Shown: piece after piece, positions 21,631 to 30,370 of the stretch
Numbering within the stretch: the first letter of the stretch is position 1
Layout: the number at the start of each line of letters is the position of its first letter
Source: Plebeiibacterium sediminum
GTDB taxonomy: Bacteria; Bacteroidota; Bacteroidia; Bacteroidales; Marinilabiliaceae
Assembly (NCBI RefSeq): GCF_026013605.1
Contig: NZ_JAPDPJ010000021.1
Span: forward strand, 25,799 to 89,798
Length of the DNA: 64,000 nucleotides
Direction of reading: 5' to 3'
The notes under the pieces: model-generated
Told to the model about the DNA's origin: nothing
What the model saw: only the letters and a program-made list of their open reading frames with translations
The model's database searches: none
Translations under genes and position numbers: made by a program

Positions 21631-22272
21631 TTAAATTTCAACATCTAAATCAAACTTTTTAGTTAAAAGTAATAAGGATGGATTTTTCTCCGCCATTAAT
21701 TTAGCTCTTTCTGCTGCTGTAAATGCTTTTTTAACCGCTCCTTCACCCAAAACAATTTCTGTTTCAAGGCTTAAGTTAGCATTCCTTAATTCACGTTTTA
21801 GAAATCCAAAAAGTTTACTTTTTTCCTCATTAAGTTCTTTCTCCTGAGTAACATTTTTCAGTCCTACATGTAATACTGTTCCATTTTTTAACTCAGGCAT
21901 ATGATTAGACATAATACTACTTAATCGTGCATTTGTGCCTTGAATTCGATTTCGGTATTCTAACCAACAATCTTTTATCTTTTCCTGACTTACAGGTTCA
22001 TTCCAGCTAGGATCTACATAAACGTCAACAACTTCTTCTTTTGTTTCTTTTTTTACTGTATTAGATCTTAGCAAATCAGAATCTCCGGACAATGCCGCCT
22101 TTAACGAAATGGTTTTAAGCGGATTTTTAGTTTCTGTTTTAATTCCCCCCTGATATGGCTTTGTTTTAGTAACGGAAGTAGCAGTATGTGATCTACTGCC
22201 AGACGGAGCCCCGGTTGATGCTTTCCCCACACTCTTACCGGAACCGTTTTGAGACTCTGTCTTTTTCTTTAC
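21631..22272 (-). CDS. dnaX: DnaX tau C-terminal extension, reached by -1 frameshift
   Basis: This is the -1 frame that follows the slippery site of dnaX: 14 codons from GTA at 22272, then 199 more to the stop. No ATG starts it; the only candidate is the GTG at 22230. The first 90 residues are a Ser/Lys/Thr-rich linker. The last 110 look like the C-terminal domain of Bacteroidota DnaX, with a WLEYRNRI-type helix region, VLHVGLKN, and an end reading AEKNPSLLLLTKKFDLDVEI. Joined to the zero frame it gives a 581-residue tau protein. Tau is expected to bind DnaB and the polymerase core. Confidence 0.8.
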   Translation of the reverse strand, partial: VKKKTESQNGSGKSVGKASTGAPSGSRSHTATSVTKTKPYQGGIKTETKNPLKTISLKAALSGDSDLLRSNTVKKETKEEVVDVYVDPSWNEPVSQEKIKDCWLEYRNRIQGTNARLSSIMSNHMPELKNGTVLHVGLKNVTQEKELNEEKSKLFGFLKRELRNANLSLETEIVLGEGAVKKAFTAAERAKLMAEKNPSLLLLTKKFDLDVEI

Positions 22273-23375
22273 TTTTTTCTTTGTTCGTCAAGAACTCGAG
22301 CCACTTTCAACAGGGCGAACTCAACATGTAATCGCTTATTTTTTGCAACACGATATTGAAGATCACATGTATTGGTTATTTCCAGCGCATCAATTAAAAA
22401 GTTGATGGTACTGCTTTGTGCCTGACTGGCATATTTTTCTTTTACTTTAGCTCCAACATCTAACAACTGAACAGTAGCTACATCCTTGCACACCAGCAAA
22501 TCGCGCAAGTGAGAACTTAAACCTGAAATAAAATGATGTGCGTCAAAGCCTCGTTTTAGTATTTCATCAAAAATTAATAATGTCTGGGTTGTATCTTCAG
22601 CTAAAAATGCATCAACTAATCTGAAATAAAAGTCATAATCCAACACATTAAGATTATCTATAACCTGCTGATAAGTAATACTTTTACCTGAGAAAGCTAC
22701 AATCTGATCAAAGATTGATAATGCGTCACGCATGGCCCCGTCAGCTTTCTGTGCTATTACGGTTAAACCCTCTTCTTCTACACTAATGCTTTCGCTTTGT
22801 GCAACATATTTTAAATGTCCTACTGCATCCTCAATTGTAATTCTGTTAAAATCATAAATCTGACAACGAGATAAAATGGTAGGTAATATTTTATGCTTTT
22901 CTGTAGTTGCTAAAATAAATATAGCATGTTTGGGTGGTTCCTCCAGGGTTTTAAGAAATGCATTAAATGCTGCCTGAGATAACATATGAACCTCATCAAT
23001 AATATACACACTGTAACTTCCTATTTGAGGAGGAACGCGTACTTTATCAATCAGGCTTCTGATATCTTCTACTGAGTTATTTGAGGCACCATCCAATTCA
23101 TGAATATTGTAAGACCTGTTTTCATTAAAAGACTTACACGATTCACATTCATTACATGCTTCAAAGTCATCAGTAATATTTGAACAGTTAATCGTTTTTG
23201 CAAAAATCCGGGCACAGGTAGTTTTACCAACTCCTCGTGGTCCACAGAATAAGTAAGCATGCGCCAACTGGCTTCCTTTTATTGCATTCTTTAATGTTGT
23301 TGTAATATTTTGCTGCCCAACAACTGAAACAAAAGTTGAAGGACGATACTTACGGGCTGATACAATATAATCCAT
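22269..23375 (-). CDS. dnaX: DNA polymerase III subunit gamma (zero-frame dnaX product)
   Basis: The zero frame has 368 residues and is the AAA+ clamp-loader subunit. The Walker A motif CGPRGVGKTT is at 44-53, a four-Cys zinc module lies at about 64-80 (CNECESC), Walker B and sensor are IIDEVHML, and the arginine-finger motif is ILSRCQ. Domain III ends at the last codons (LDEQRKK) just before TAA. This is the size of a gamma-type product that lacks the tau-specific domains. The reading frame is intact; the tau part lies in the -1 frame and should come from frameshifting at 22272-22278. It loads the sliding clamp on DNA. Confidence 0.95.
   Translation of the reverse strand: MDYIVSARKYRPSTFVSVVGQQNITTTLKNAIKGSQLAHAYLFCGPRGVGKTTCARIFAKTINCSNITDDFEACNECESCKSFNENRSYNIHELDGASNNSVEDIRSLIDKVRVPPQIGSYSVYIIDEVHMLSQAAFNAFLKTLEEPPKHAIFILATTEKHKILPTILSRCQIYDFNRITIEDAVGHLKYVAQSESISVEEEGLTVIAQKADGAMRDALSIFDQIVAFSGKSITYQQVIDNLNVLDYDFYFRLVDAFLAEDTTQTLLIFDEILKRGFDAHHFISGLSSHLRDLLVCKDVATVQLLDVGAKVKEKYASQAQSSTINFLIDALEITNTCDLQYRVAKNKRLHVEFALLKVARVLDEQRKK
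22272..22278 (-). promoter_or_regulatory. -1 frameshift slippery heptamer in dnaX
   Basis: The minus strand reads AGA AAA AAG TAA, which contains A AAA AAG in the correct phase directly before the zero-frame stop. This is the same heptamer known from Escherichia coli dnaX. After a -1 slip the frame is GTA AAG AAA and stays open to the stop at 21631. A weak 4-bp hairpin (22252-22262) starts 9 bases downstream, and a longer imperfect stem (22203-22247) starts 24 bases downstream. A strong upstream Shine-Dalgarno stimulator is not evident. Confidence 0.75.
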
Positions 23376-23469
23376 GTATATTTTTTTGATGAACGCAAAT
23401 ATAAAATTTTAAAACGGGCAAAGGAAATTTAGCTTATGATATATTATAAACTGATCATTTTGAATATAA

Positions 23470-25833
23470 TTATTCATTAAATCTTAGATTATAATTTTCA
23501 TCCCAATCAATAAATCCTTCAACATTATTTTTATTATCGCTTAAGCTAAATCCTTTTAACTTGCTTGTTTTTCCTTTTAAAACAAGCGCTTCCATATGCG
23601 TATCCGTTAATTTCTTCTTTAAAAATTCAAACGGTATAATTACTCTGCAGCCATTAGCATAATTGGAACATCCCCATGCTGAATTTCCTTTAAGAATTTG
23701 GCCTGTTTTACATTTTGGACATAACAGAGGTTTCTTTTCTTCTTCTTCCAGCCTCAATTCAAAATTATCGTCAAAGCTCACTACTCCATTAACCTTCTTA
23801 CCATCAAGGCTAAAGCCTTTAACTGTTGGGGTTTTCCCTTTTAATATTAAAGACTCAATCTGTTTATCCGTTAATTTTTTTTCAAGGAATTCAAATGGAA
23901 TTAGGGTTTTACATCCTGACGAATAAGCAGAACACCCCCATGCAGAATTTCCTTTTACCATTATGCCTGCTCCACATCGGGGACATTTAAGTTCCTTTGC
24001 AGCCTTGGGCTTAGGTGCTGCCTTGGGCTCCGGTTTTTCTTTCTCCTCTTCCTCTAATACAATCTTTCCTTTTGAATAATCGTTCTTTACCTGAAACACA
24101 ATATCAGAAACCATTTGCTTTAACTCTGCCATAAAATCTTTGACTTCATATTCGCCAGTTTCAATTTGTCTCAGTTTTTTCTCCCACAGTCCTGTAAGCT
24201 CAGCTGATTTTAATAAATCATTAGATATAAACTCCATTAGCTTAACACCCATATCTGTAGGGAGCACATTTTTTCGAACTTTATAAATATATTTTCTTTT
24301 GTATAAGGTTTCAATAATATTTGCTCTGGTAGATGGACGACCAATACCATTCTCTTTCATCAATTCCCTTAATTCATCATCATCTACCTGTTTGCCTGCA
24401 GTTTCCATTGCTCTTAACAATGTTGCTTCCGTATAATATTTTGGTGGTTGGGTTTCCTTTTCCTGAAAATCAGGTTCATGAGGTCCCGATTCACCCTTTA
24501 TGAATTCAGGCAGAATTTTATCATCAGTATCCTTTTTACCGGCCATCGATTTATAAACAACCCGCCAGTTTTCCTTAATCACCTGTTTTCCTGAAGTTTT
24601 AAAATCAACATCTTCAACTTTACCAAGAATTGTGGTGGTAGATATTTCACAATCAGGGTAAAAATTGGCAATAAAACGTCTGGTTACCGTATCGTAAATC
24701 AACTTTTCATCGCGCGAAAGATTGTCTGGAGCCGGCACTCCTGTTGGAATGATAGCATGGTGATCTGTTACTTTCTTATCGTCAAAAACCTTTTTACTTT
24801 TCCTGATTTTAGATTGTAATAAAGGCTCTACCAAATTTTGATATTGCTTTAAACCTTTAAGTATCCCTCCAATTTTAGGATAAATATCATTACTTAAATA
24901 GGTAGTATCCACACGTGGATAGGTTGTTAGTTTCTTTTCGTATAAAGACTGAATGCCTTTGAGTGTTTCATCTGCCGACAAGGCAAATTTCTTATTACAT
25001 TCAACCTGTAAGGAGGTTAAGTCAAACAACCTTGGAGGTGCCTCTTTTCCTGGTTTTCTGCTAAAATCTGTTATTTCAAAAGGTTTATCCTTAATTTTTT
25101 CAAGAGCAGAACTTCCCTCCTCCTTACTTGAAAATTTACCCTGACTGGAATTAAATGTAACATCTTTATAAACTGTTTTTAATTCCCAATAAGGTTCCGG
25201 AACAAAATTTTCAATTTCAAGATACCTGTTTACAATCAAGGCTAAAGTGGGTGTTTGAACCCTTCCGATTGACAAAACAGTTCCGGGTTGACTATATTTT
25301 ATTGTATATAAACGTGTTGCATTAATACCCAACAACCAATCGCCAATAGCTCTTGAACTACCGGCTGCATAAAGTGGATTAAATTTATCATTGTCGTAAA
25401 GTTTCTCAAATCCATCACGAATAGCTTCTTCTGTCAAAGAAGAAATCCACAAACGTTTAATTTTCACTTTACATCCAGCTTTTTGAAGTACCCAGCGTTG
25501 AATTACTTCTCCCTCTTGTCCGGCATCACCGCAATTTATAACCTCTGTGGCTGCCTGTACCAATTTTTCTATTACACTAAATTGTTTTTCAACTCCTTTA
25601 TTCTGAATGAGCTTAATTCCAAAATGCGAAGGTATAATAGGTAAAGTACCCAAATTCCATCTTTTCCATTCTGCTAAATAATCATGTGGTTCTTTAAGAG
25701 TGCATAAATGCCCAAATGTCCATGTTACCTGATAGTTATTACCTTCATAATAACCATCTTTTCTGGAAGTTGCACCCACAACTTTTGCTATTTCTCCTGC
25801 TACACTTGGTTTCTCCGCTATACAAACGCGCAT
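23470..25833 (-). CDS. topB: DNA topoisomerase III with two C-terminal zinc-ribbon-like modules
   Basis: The protein has 787 residues and is a type IA topoisomerase. The Toprim domain begins MRVCIAEKPSVAGEIA and carries the acidic DAGQEGE motif. The active-site tyrosine is Y305 (TTYPRVDT). Two similar modules follow, starting at C617 (CPRCGAG) and C705 (CPKCKTG), each followed by KGNSAWGCS and a 45-residue tail ending in a KGFSL repeat. These repeated modules are a known feature of Bacteroidota TopB forms and are duplicates of each other here. The enzyme relaxes and decatenates DNA. It stands alone on the minus strand, upstream of dnaX. Confidence 0.95.
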   Translation of the reverse strand: MRVCIAEKPSVAGEIAKVVGATSRKDGYYEGNNYQVTWTFGHLCTLKEPHDYLAEWKRWNLGTLPIIPSHFGIKLIQNKGVEKQFSVIEKLVQAATEVINCGDAGQEGEVIQRWVLQKAGCKVKIKRLWISSLTEEAIRDGFEKLYDNDKFNPLYAAGSSRAIGDWLLGINATRLYTIKYSQPGTVLSIGRVQTPTLALIVNRYLEIENFVPEPYWELKTVYKDVTFNSSQGKFSSKEEGSSALEKIKDKPFEITDFSRKPGKEAPPRLFDLTSLQVECNKKFALSADETLKGIQSLYEKKLTTYPRVDTTYLSNDIYPKIGGILKGLKQYQNLVEPLLQSKIRKSKKVFDDKKVTDHHAIIPTGVPAPDNLSRDEKLIYDTVTRRFIANFYPDCEISTTTILGKVEDVDFKTSGKQVIKENWRVVYKSMAGKKDTDDKILPEFIKGESGPHEPDFQEKETQPPKYYTEATLLRAMETAGKQVDDDELRELMKENGIGRPSTRANIIETLYKRKYIYKVRKNVLPTDMGVKLMEFISNDLLKSAELTGLWEKKLRQIETGEYEVKDFMAELKQMVSDIVFQVKNDYSKGKIVLEEEEKEKPEPKAAPKPKAAKELKCPRCGAGIMVKGNSAWGCSAYSSGCKTLIPFEFLEKKLTDKQIESLILKGKTPTVKGFSLDGKKVNGVVSFDDNFELRLEEEEKKPLLCPKCKTGQILKGNSAWGCSNYANGCRVIIPFEFLKKKLTDTHMEALVLKGKTSKLKGFSLSDNKNNVEGFIDWDENYNLRFNE

Positions 25834-26007
25834 ATCTTCTTTTTATAAATTTTCTCTGGATGCACGAAGATAATATTTCTAAACAAAAATTAAATTCGAA
25901 TTTTCATGACATTAACATTCATTTTTCTTAAATTATAGTTATAGAAAGTTAATCTATCGAACCATTTGGTTGATTATGTTGTTTGTATTATAAAAAACCA
26001 GGAAGCC

Positions 26008-26478
26008 ATGACAAGAGAAAACAAGGATTTTATAAATAGATTAAATCTAAAATTTGGGGAAATTGATAAACGTGCAGAAAACTTTATAAATAAGTTCAGT
26101 AAAATTGTAAAACCAATGGTTTTAGCTGAATTTCCCAATATTGATTCAGAAGAGTCACTCATGTTATCCATTAATGATTATGCTATTGAATTATTTAGTT
26201 TTACGCATTCATCAATAGATAAGGATAATGAGTATTCGGATTTTAAAAAAAATGAAGAACTAAAAGCTTTAACTTCATTAGTTAACAGATTGTCCAATGA
26301 CTTTGACGAAACTGAATTTAGTACCACGTTACACAATAAAGCCAAGAGCCTTATTATTGACGAATTTGCAGAAATTTATGATTTGTCCTCATACGGATTT
26401 TTAATTCTGGAGAGGTACGCTAAACTTAAAAACATGGCCTTTATAGCTGTTATTAAAAGACTTATTGATAACCAATAG
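26008..26478 (+). CDS. Hypothetical helical protein
   Basis: The protein has 156 residues from the ATG at 26008 (preceded by AGGAAGCC); a TTG-started frame 42 bases longer is less likely. It is predicted to be soluble and alpha-helical, with no signal peptide, membrane segment or recognised motif. The first 40 residues are rich in Lys/Asn/Phe and the rest carries regular hydrophobic spacing. It is transcribed divergently from topB, with a 174-base gap between them, and 132 bases before a DEAD-box-like gene on the same strand. I do not recognise the family. Confidence 0.55.
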   Translation: MTRENKDFINRLNLKFGEIDKRAENFINKFSKIVKPMVLAEFPNIDSEESLMLSINDYAIELFSFTHSSIDKDNEYSDFKKNEELKALTSLVNRLSNDFDETEFSTTLHNKAKSLIIDEFAEIYDLSSYGFLILERYAKLKNMAFIAVIKRLIDNQ

Positions 26479-26558
26479 ATAGTTTATATAAAAAATATTT
26501 ATTTAACAATAAAGCTATAGCTATAATATTAAAGGCTAAATATTAAATCGTACACTGG

Positions 26559-26593
26559 TTTGTAAGGTAAGTTTTATTGATTTGTTACTTTTG
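26559..26593 (+). promoter_or_regulatory. Bacteroidota-type promoter before the DEAD-box-like gene
   Basis: A perfect TAnnTTTG element (TACTTTTG, 26586-26593) lies 17 bases before the start codon, and a TTTG is present at 26559-26562, 23 bases upstream of the -7 box. The spacing is at the long end of what is reported for this promoter class. Confidence 0.6.
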
Positions 26594-26610
26594 TAGCAAA
26601 ATAATGAACC

Positions 26611-27231
26611 ATGAAACTTAAAAAACTAATTCCCGAATTAGCATCTGGGATTATTGATGCTGGATTTGATAAAGAACCTAAACAAATTCAATCGTTAGTT
26701 ATTCCAAAGATTAAATCTGGTGCTGATATTTTCATGATTTCTCCAGACGGTACAGGGAAAACTACAGCCCTTGTTATTGGAACAATACAACAATTAAAAG
26801 AGGAGTTTGAAGAAGCTCCCAGAGCAATTATAGTAACCTCTACCAAAGAAAAGGCCTTTGAAATTGAGGAAACAATAAAACTACTTGGAAAAAACACATC
26901 TCTTCGTTCATTTGTAGCTTTTGATCAGGGTATTCTGCAATATCAAAAAGATGAAATTTATGATGGATTGGATATTTTAGTTTGTACACCTAAAAGATTA
27001 ACAGAACTGGTTAATGTTAATGGAGTTCCAATGACCAAAATAAACCTGATTGTGGTGGATGATGCCGATGAAGTGATGTCAACTCCGTACCATTCAATCA
27101 TTCATAGAATTGGAGATGGTGTTAAAAAGGCTCAAATCGTATTTTCATCAAACAAGTGGCACCAAAGATTTGACACTGTAGAAGAAAACCTGATGAAAAA
27201 CCCTGTTTTTATAGAATCTGAAGAAGAATAA
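26611..27231 (+). CDS. Single-domain DEAD-box helicase-like protein
   Basis: The protein has 206 residues and covers only the first RecA-like domain of a DEAD-box helicase. A Q-motif-like GFDKEPKQIQ is at 19-28, motif I SPDGTGKTT at 44-52 (the usual AxxGxGKT has Ser-Pro-Asp), motif II DDADE at 150-154 (DEAD replaced by DDAD), and motif III-like SSN near 179. The second RecA domain with motifs IV-VI is absent, and the frame ends cleanly. It may bind nucleotide, but full helicase activity is not expected. Whether it is an ancestral short family or a decayed gene is unclear. A perfect -7 box precedes it. Confidence 0.75.
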   Translation: MKLKKLIPELASGIIDAGFDKEPKQIQSLVIPKIKSGADIFMISPDGTGKTTALVIGTIQQLKEEFEEAPRAIIVTSTKEKAFEIEETIKLLGKNTSLRSFVAFDQGILQYQKDEIYDGLDILVCTPKRLTELVNVNGVPMTKINLIVVDDADEVMSTPYHSIIHRIGDGVKKAQIVFSSNKWHQRFDTVEENLMKNPVFIESEEE

Positions 27232-27277
27232 TCTGACTAGATTGAGAAACACGTCCTAAACTTTGATAATAAAAACC

Positions 27278-27285
27278 TATATTTG
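27278..27285 (+). promoter_or_regulatory. -7 promoter box before the MaoC gene
   Basis: A perfect TATATTTG (TAnnTTTG) lies 36 bases before the ATG at 27321. No well-spaced -33 TTTG is present, as the nearest is only 12 bases upstream. Confidence 0.5.
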
Positions 27286-27320
27286 CAGCGATTTATTAAT
27301 TCATTAAAAGCTAAATACTA

Positions 27321-27788
27321 ATGAGTCAAACAATTATAACAAGCTTCGAAGATTTAGAGGCTTTAATAGGAAAAGAATTAGGACAATCAGAATATCATAC
27401 AATTACACAAGAGCAAATTAATTTATTTGCCGATGCAACTTTAGATCACCAGTGGATTCATACTGATCCGGAAAAGGCAAAAACAGAATCACCATTTGGC
27501 GATACCATTGCTCACGGATATTTAACTATTTCATTATTACCACACCTTTGGAGTCAAATTGTTGAAGTACAAAATTTAAAACTTCAGGTAAACTATGGTA
27601 TTGAAAGTTTAAAATTCAACAAGCCGGTAAAAGTTAATTCTAAAGTTCGTTTGGTAGCCAAGGTTGCTGATGCAAAAAACTTAAGAGGAACAGTAAAAGC
27701 AACTATTGCTGTTGTTTTAGAAATTGACGGAGAAAGAAAACCTGCATACGAAGCAGATGTTGTATTCTTATACCATTTCAATAACTAA
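27321..27788 (+). CDS. MaoC-like (R)-specific enoyl-CoA hydratase
   Basis: The protein has 155 residues and a hot-dog fold. The family motif DATLDHQWIHTDPEKAK (38-54) contains the catalytic Asp-His pair, and the following PFGDTIAHGYLT matches the canonical GxxIAHGxL loop. The family hydrates trans-2-enoyl-CoA to (R)-3-hydroxyacyl-CoA, which can feed fatty acid or polyhydroxyalkanoate metabolism. There is no polyester synthase nearby, so the role stays general. It is a single gene with its own promoter box and a good terminator. Confidence 0.9.
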   Translation: MSQTIITSFEDLEALIGKELGQSEYHTITQEQINLFADATLDHQWIHTDPEKAKTESPFGDTIAHGYLTISLLPHLWSQIVEVQNLKLQVNYGIESLKFNKPVKVNSKVRLVAKVADAKNLRGTVKATIAVVLEIDGERKPAYEADVVFLYHFNN

Positions 27789-27862
27789 AAAATAGTGTCT
27801 CAATACTTTTGAGTACTATCAATATTAAAACACAACTCTATTTAATAGAGCAACAATATTAA

Positions 27863-27908
27863 AACGGTTCTTTACTGCAAAACTGCATAAAAGAGCCGTT
27901 CTTTTTTT
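27863..27908 (+). terminator. Terminator of the MaoC gene
   Basis: An 11-bp stem with one G-T wobble (27863-27873 with 27890-27900) is followed by CTTTTTTT. It ends just before the next start codon at 27918, so that gene must be expressed from a very short leader or from inside this stretch. Confidence 0.85.
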
Positions 27909-27917
27909 GAGTAAAAC

Positions 27918-29102
27918 ATGGGAAGAAGCCTGGAATCAAATATTACAAAACTTTACATTATTAAAATAGCCAAGTGGTTTATGCTAACCATGCCCATTTT
28001 AATGCTATTCTATAAAGACATGGGCTTTAGCGACAAAGAATCATTTCAGCTTAAAGCTTTTTATTCAATCGCTATTGTAATATTTGAAATTCCATCGGGA
28101 TATGTTGCTGATGTTATAGGACGTAAAAAGACTTTAATTATTGGATCAATACTTGGTACTCTGGGTTTTGTTGTTTACGCAACCACCAGTGGTTATTATT
28201 ATTTCTTAATTGCTGAGGTGATCCTTGGTATCGGACAAAGTTTTGTATCAGGAGCAGATAGTGCTTTACTTTATGATTCATTAAAAGGATTAAACAGGGA
28301 TCAGGAATACATAAAGTACGAAGGAAGAAATTTTACTGTAGGTAATTATGCCGAAGCTATTGCCGGTTTATTAGGAGGTACACTTGCTGCTTTACACATG
28401 CGATTACCTTTTATTTTACAATCAGGTATTGCATTTATGGCTGTTCCTGCCTCTATAATGTTAATAGAACCAGCACTTTCAAAAGTTCGTCAGAAACCCG
28501 GAATAAAAGATATTATAAATGTAGTTTGGTATGCACTGGTAAAAAATGCAAAGCTCAGATATAACCTGATCTATTCGAGTATTTTAGGTACTGCCACACT
28601 TACTATGGCATGGATTTATCAATTATATTTAAGTAATATTGGGTTTACCTCTTATTATATTGGTGCTACACATACAGTGTTAAATCTAATTGTAGGAACA
28701 ACTACCCTATATGCCTATCGTATTGAAGCAAGATTAAAACCCAAACTAACTATTTGGTTTACTTCTATTATTATTACCGGAAGTTACATTGTTGCAGGGT
28801 ATATTAATTCTGCATGGATTTTAATCGTATTGGTAATTTTCTATTTTAGCAGAGGAATAGCAACCCCTGTATTAAAAGATTATATTAACAGGATTACATC
28901 GAGTGATATACGAGCAACAGTACTATCTATCAGAAGTTTATTAATCAGAGCCTTTTTTGCTGTAATTGCTCCTTTGGTTGGATACCTTTCAGATAATTAT
29001 AACAGAGCTTTTTCCATGAAAATGATCGGAATCGCATTTACTGTAATGGTTGGATCTGTTATCTTCTTATTTTTAAGATCTTTGGATACAAACGAGTCCT
29101 GA
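27918..29102 (+). CDS. MFS transporter
   Basis: The protein has 394 residues with 11-12 hydrophobic helices across its length, the classic MFS 12-TM size. The loop 2-3 motif reads GYVADVIGRKKTL (GxxxDrxGRR type), near residue 55. There is no large cytoplasmic loop or extra domain, and the substrate cannot be read from sequence. The gene starts 10 bases after the T-run of the upstream terminator, which is unusually close for a separate promoter. It ends convergently with a TIGR01777-type gene. Confidence 0.85.
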   Translation: MGRSLESNITKLYIIKIAKWFMLTMPILMLFYKDMGFSDKESFQLKAFYSIAIVIFEIPSGYVADVIGRKKTLIIGSILGTLGFVVYATTSGYYYFLIAEVILGIGQSFVSGADSALLYDSLKGLNRDQEYIKYEGRNFTVGNYAEAIAGLLGGTLAALHMRLPFILQSGIAFMAVPASIMLIEPALSKVRQKPGIKDIINVVWYALVKNAKLRYNLIYSSILGTATLTMAWIYQLYLSNIGFTSYYIGATHTVLNLIVGTTTLYAYRIEARLKPKLTIWFTSIIITGSYIVAGYINSAWILIVLVIFYFSRGIATPVLKDYINRITSSDIRATVLSIRSLLIRAFFAVIAPLVGYLSDNYNRAFSMKMIGIAFTVMVGSVIFLFLRSLDTNES

Positions 29103-29118
29103 TTTAATTAACACCAAA

Positions 29119-29976
29119 CTAATCAAGTAAATCTGTTAGTGCGGCATCTGCTGTAGGAAACTGAAATGGAAAATCGAGTTCTTTTAATCTTTTAGGAATT
29201 ACTTTCTGTCCCTGCGATAAAACAGTTGATCCCTCGCCCTGCAGAAGACTTAGTAACTTTACTCCCACTTTTAAAAACACAGGTCTTTTTAGTTTTTTTC
29301 CAAGTAATTTAGAAAATTCACGATTCGACACCATTTCCGGGGCAACCATATTGTATATTCCTTTTGATTTAGGATTTTTATAGATATACCAAATAGCAGA
29401 TAATAAGTCTTCAATATGAATAAAAGGAAAAGGTTGAAAACCATCACCAATAATAGCCCCAGCTCCTAATTTAAAAGGTAATATCATTTTAGCCAATGCT
29501 CCATTATTACGATCTAAAACAACTCCCAGTCTAATTATAGCTAATCTTATTCCTTCATGATGCACCGGCGCAATAGCGGCTTCCCAATCCTTACAAACTT
29601 TAGCCAAAAAGTCACCGGAATAATGATCTGAAAATTCATCATGAACTTCAAATGTATCATATATACCAACTGCTGATGCAGATAACACAATGCTAGGTTT
29701 CCCCTTAACCATTTTTATTGCTTCAACCAATTTACGGGTAGAATTAATACGGCTATTATATATTTCCTTTTTATATTCAGAAGTCCATTTATTAAGGATA
29801 CTAGCACCTGCCAGATTGATAATCATATCTGATCCTTCAATCTTATTAGCCATTTTAGATATATCAGCATTTAAATCAGCTCTTGTTATGTTCTCAACAA
29901 CAAAACCATTTTTTGTAAAAAAATCTGATATCTTACGACCTAAAAATCCGGTACCTCCTGTTAAACAAATCTTCAT
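29119..29976 (-). CDS. TIGR01777-type NAD-dependent epimerase-like protein
   Basis: The protein has 285 residues and is an extended short-chain dehydrogenase fold. The dinucleotide loop GGTGFLG is near residue 7. The family's NLAGASI motif, and the substrate-side SASAVGIYD (the usual TYR-containing loop reads GIYD), are present. The IHIEDLLSAIWYI motif and the C-terminal VLSQGQKVIPKRLKELDF match the YfcH/SDR39U family of unknown activity. It stands alone on the minus strand. Confidence 0.88.
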   Translation of the reverse strand: MKICLTGGTGFLGRKISDFFTKNGFVVENITRADLNADISKMANKIEGSDMIINLAGASILNKWTSEYKKEIYNSRINSTRKLVEAIKMVKGKPSIVLSASAVGIYDTFEVHDEFSDHYSGDFLAKVCKDWEAAIAPVHHEGIRLAIIRLGVVLDRNNGALAKMILPFKLGAGAIIGDGFQPFPFIHIEDLLSAIWYIYKNPKSKGIYNMVAPEMVSNREFSKLLGKKLKRPVFLKVGVKLLSLLQGEGSTVLSQGQKVIPKRLKELDFPFQFPTADAALTDLLD

Positions 29977-30163
29977 ATATACACTATTTGGTTCTAATAA
30001 AATAAAGCATCATTGCATTAAATTTCAACATATCTCTTGTTGAATACAATAATGTGTCAGAGCTAGATTGAATGTAAGATTTTTGATTGCTGCATGCACT
30101 ATGCTATCAATGGAGTTTGAATTTAATAATATTTATATCAATTACAGCTAATATAAGAATTTA

Positions 30164-30355
30164 TCATTCAAAAATTTCGAAAACTTTATATACGCCATAT
30201 AGAGAAAGAAGCGTAAATAATATTTGAATAACCAGGATCACTCGCTTAAACGCTTTATTCTTTTTTAGTTTTAATTGCTTACTTATTATCCATGGAAAAA
30301 TAATCCATACAAATAAGTTAAGTATCACAAAAAAGGCTATAAAAAATTCTCTCAT
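30164..30355 (-). CDS. Small two-helix membrane protein
   Basis: The protein has 63 residues with two hydrophobic segments (about 4-24 and 40-58) and a basic linker (KLKKNKAFKR). It starts 15 bases after the dacA stop on the same strand, so it is probably cotranscribed with dacA and folP. No family is recognised. It could be a small partner of the c-di-AMP synthase, but only gene order supports that. Confidence 0.6.
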   Translation of the reverse strand: MREFFIAFFVILNLFVWIIFPWIISKQLKLKKNKAFKRVILVIQILFTLLSLYGVYKVFEIFE

Positions 30356-30370
30356 AATATGTTATTTAGG

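Noticed and set aside
21631..22230. A separate hypothetical protein starting at the GTG at 22230
   Set aside because: It continues the dnaX reading in the -1 frame, has no good start, and its C-terminus fits DnaX. It is better explained as the tau extension.
22269..22280. A sequencing error or dead dnaX gene as the cause of the split
   Set aside because: Not fully excluded, but the break lies exactly at a canonical A AAA AAG heptamer in the right phase before a stop, and both parts are well preserved, so programmed frameshifting is preferred.
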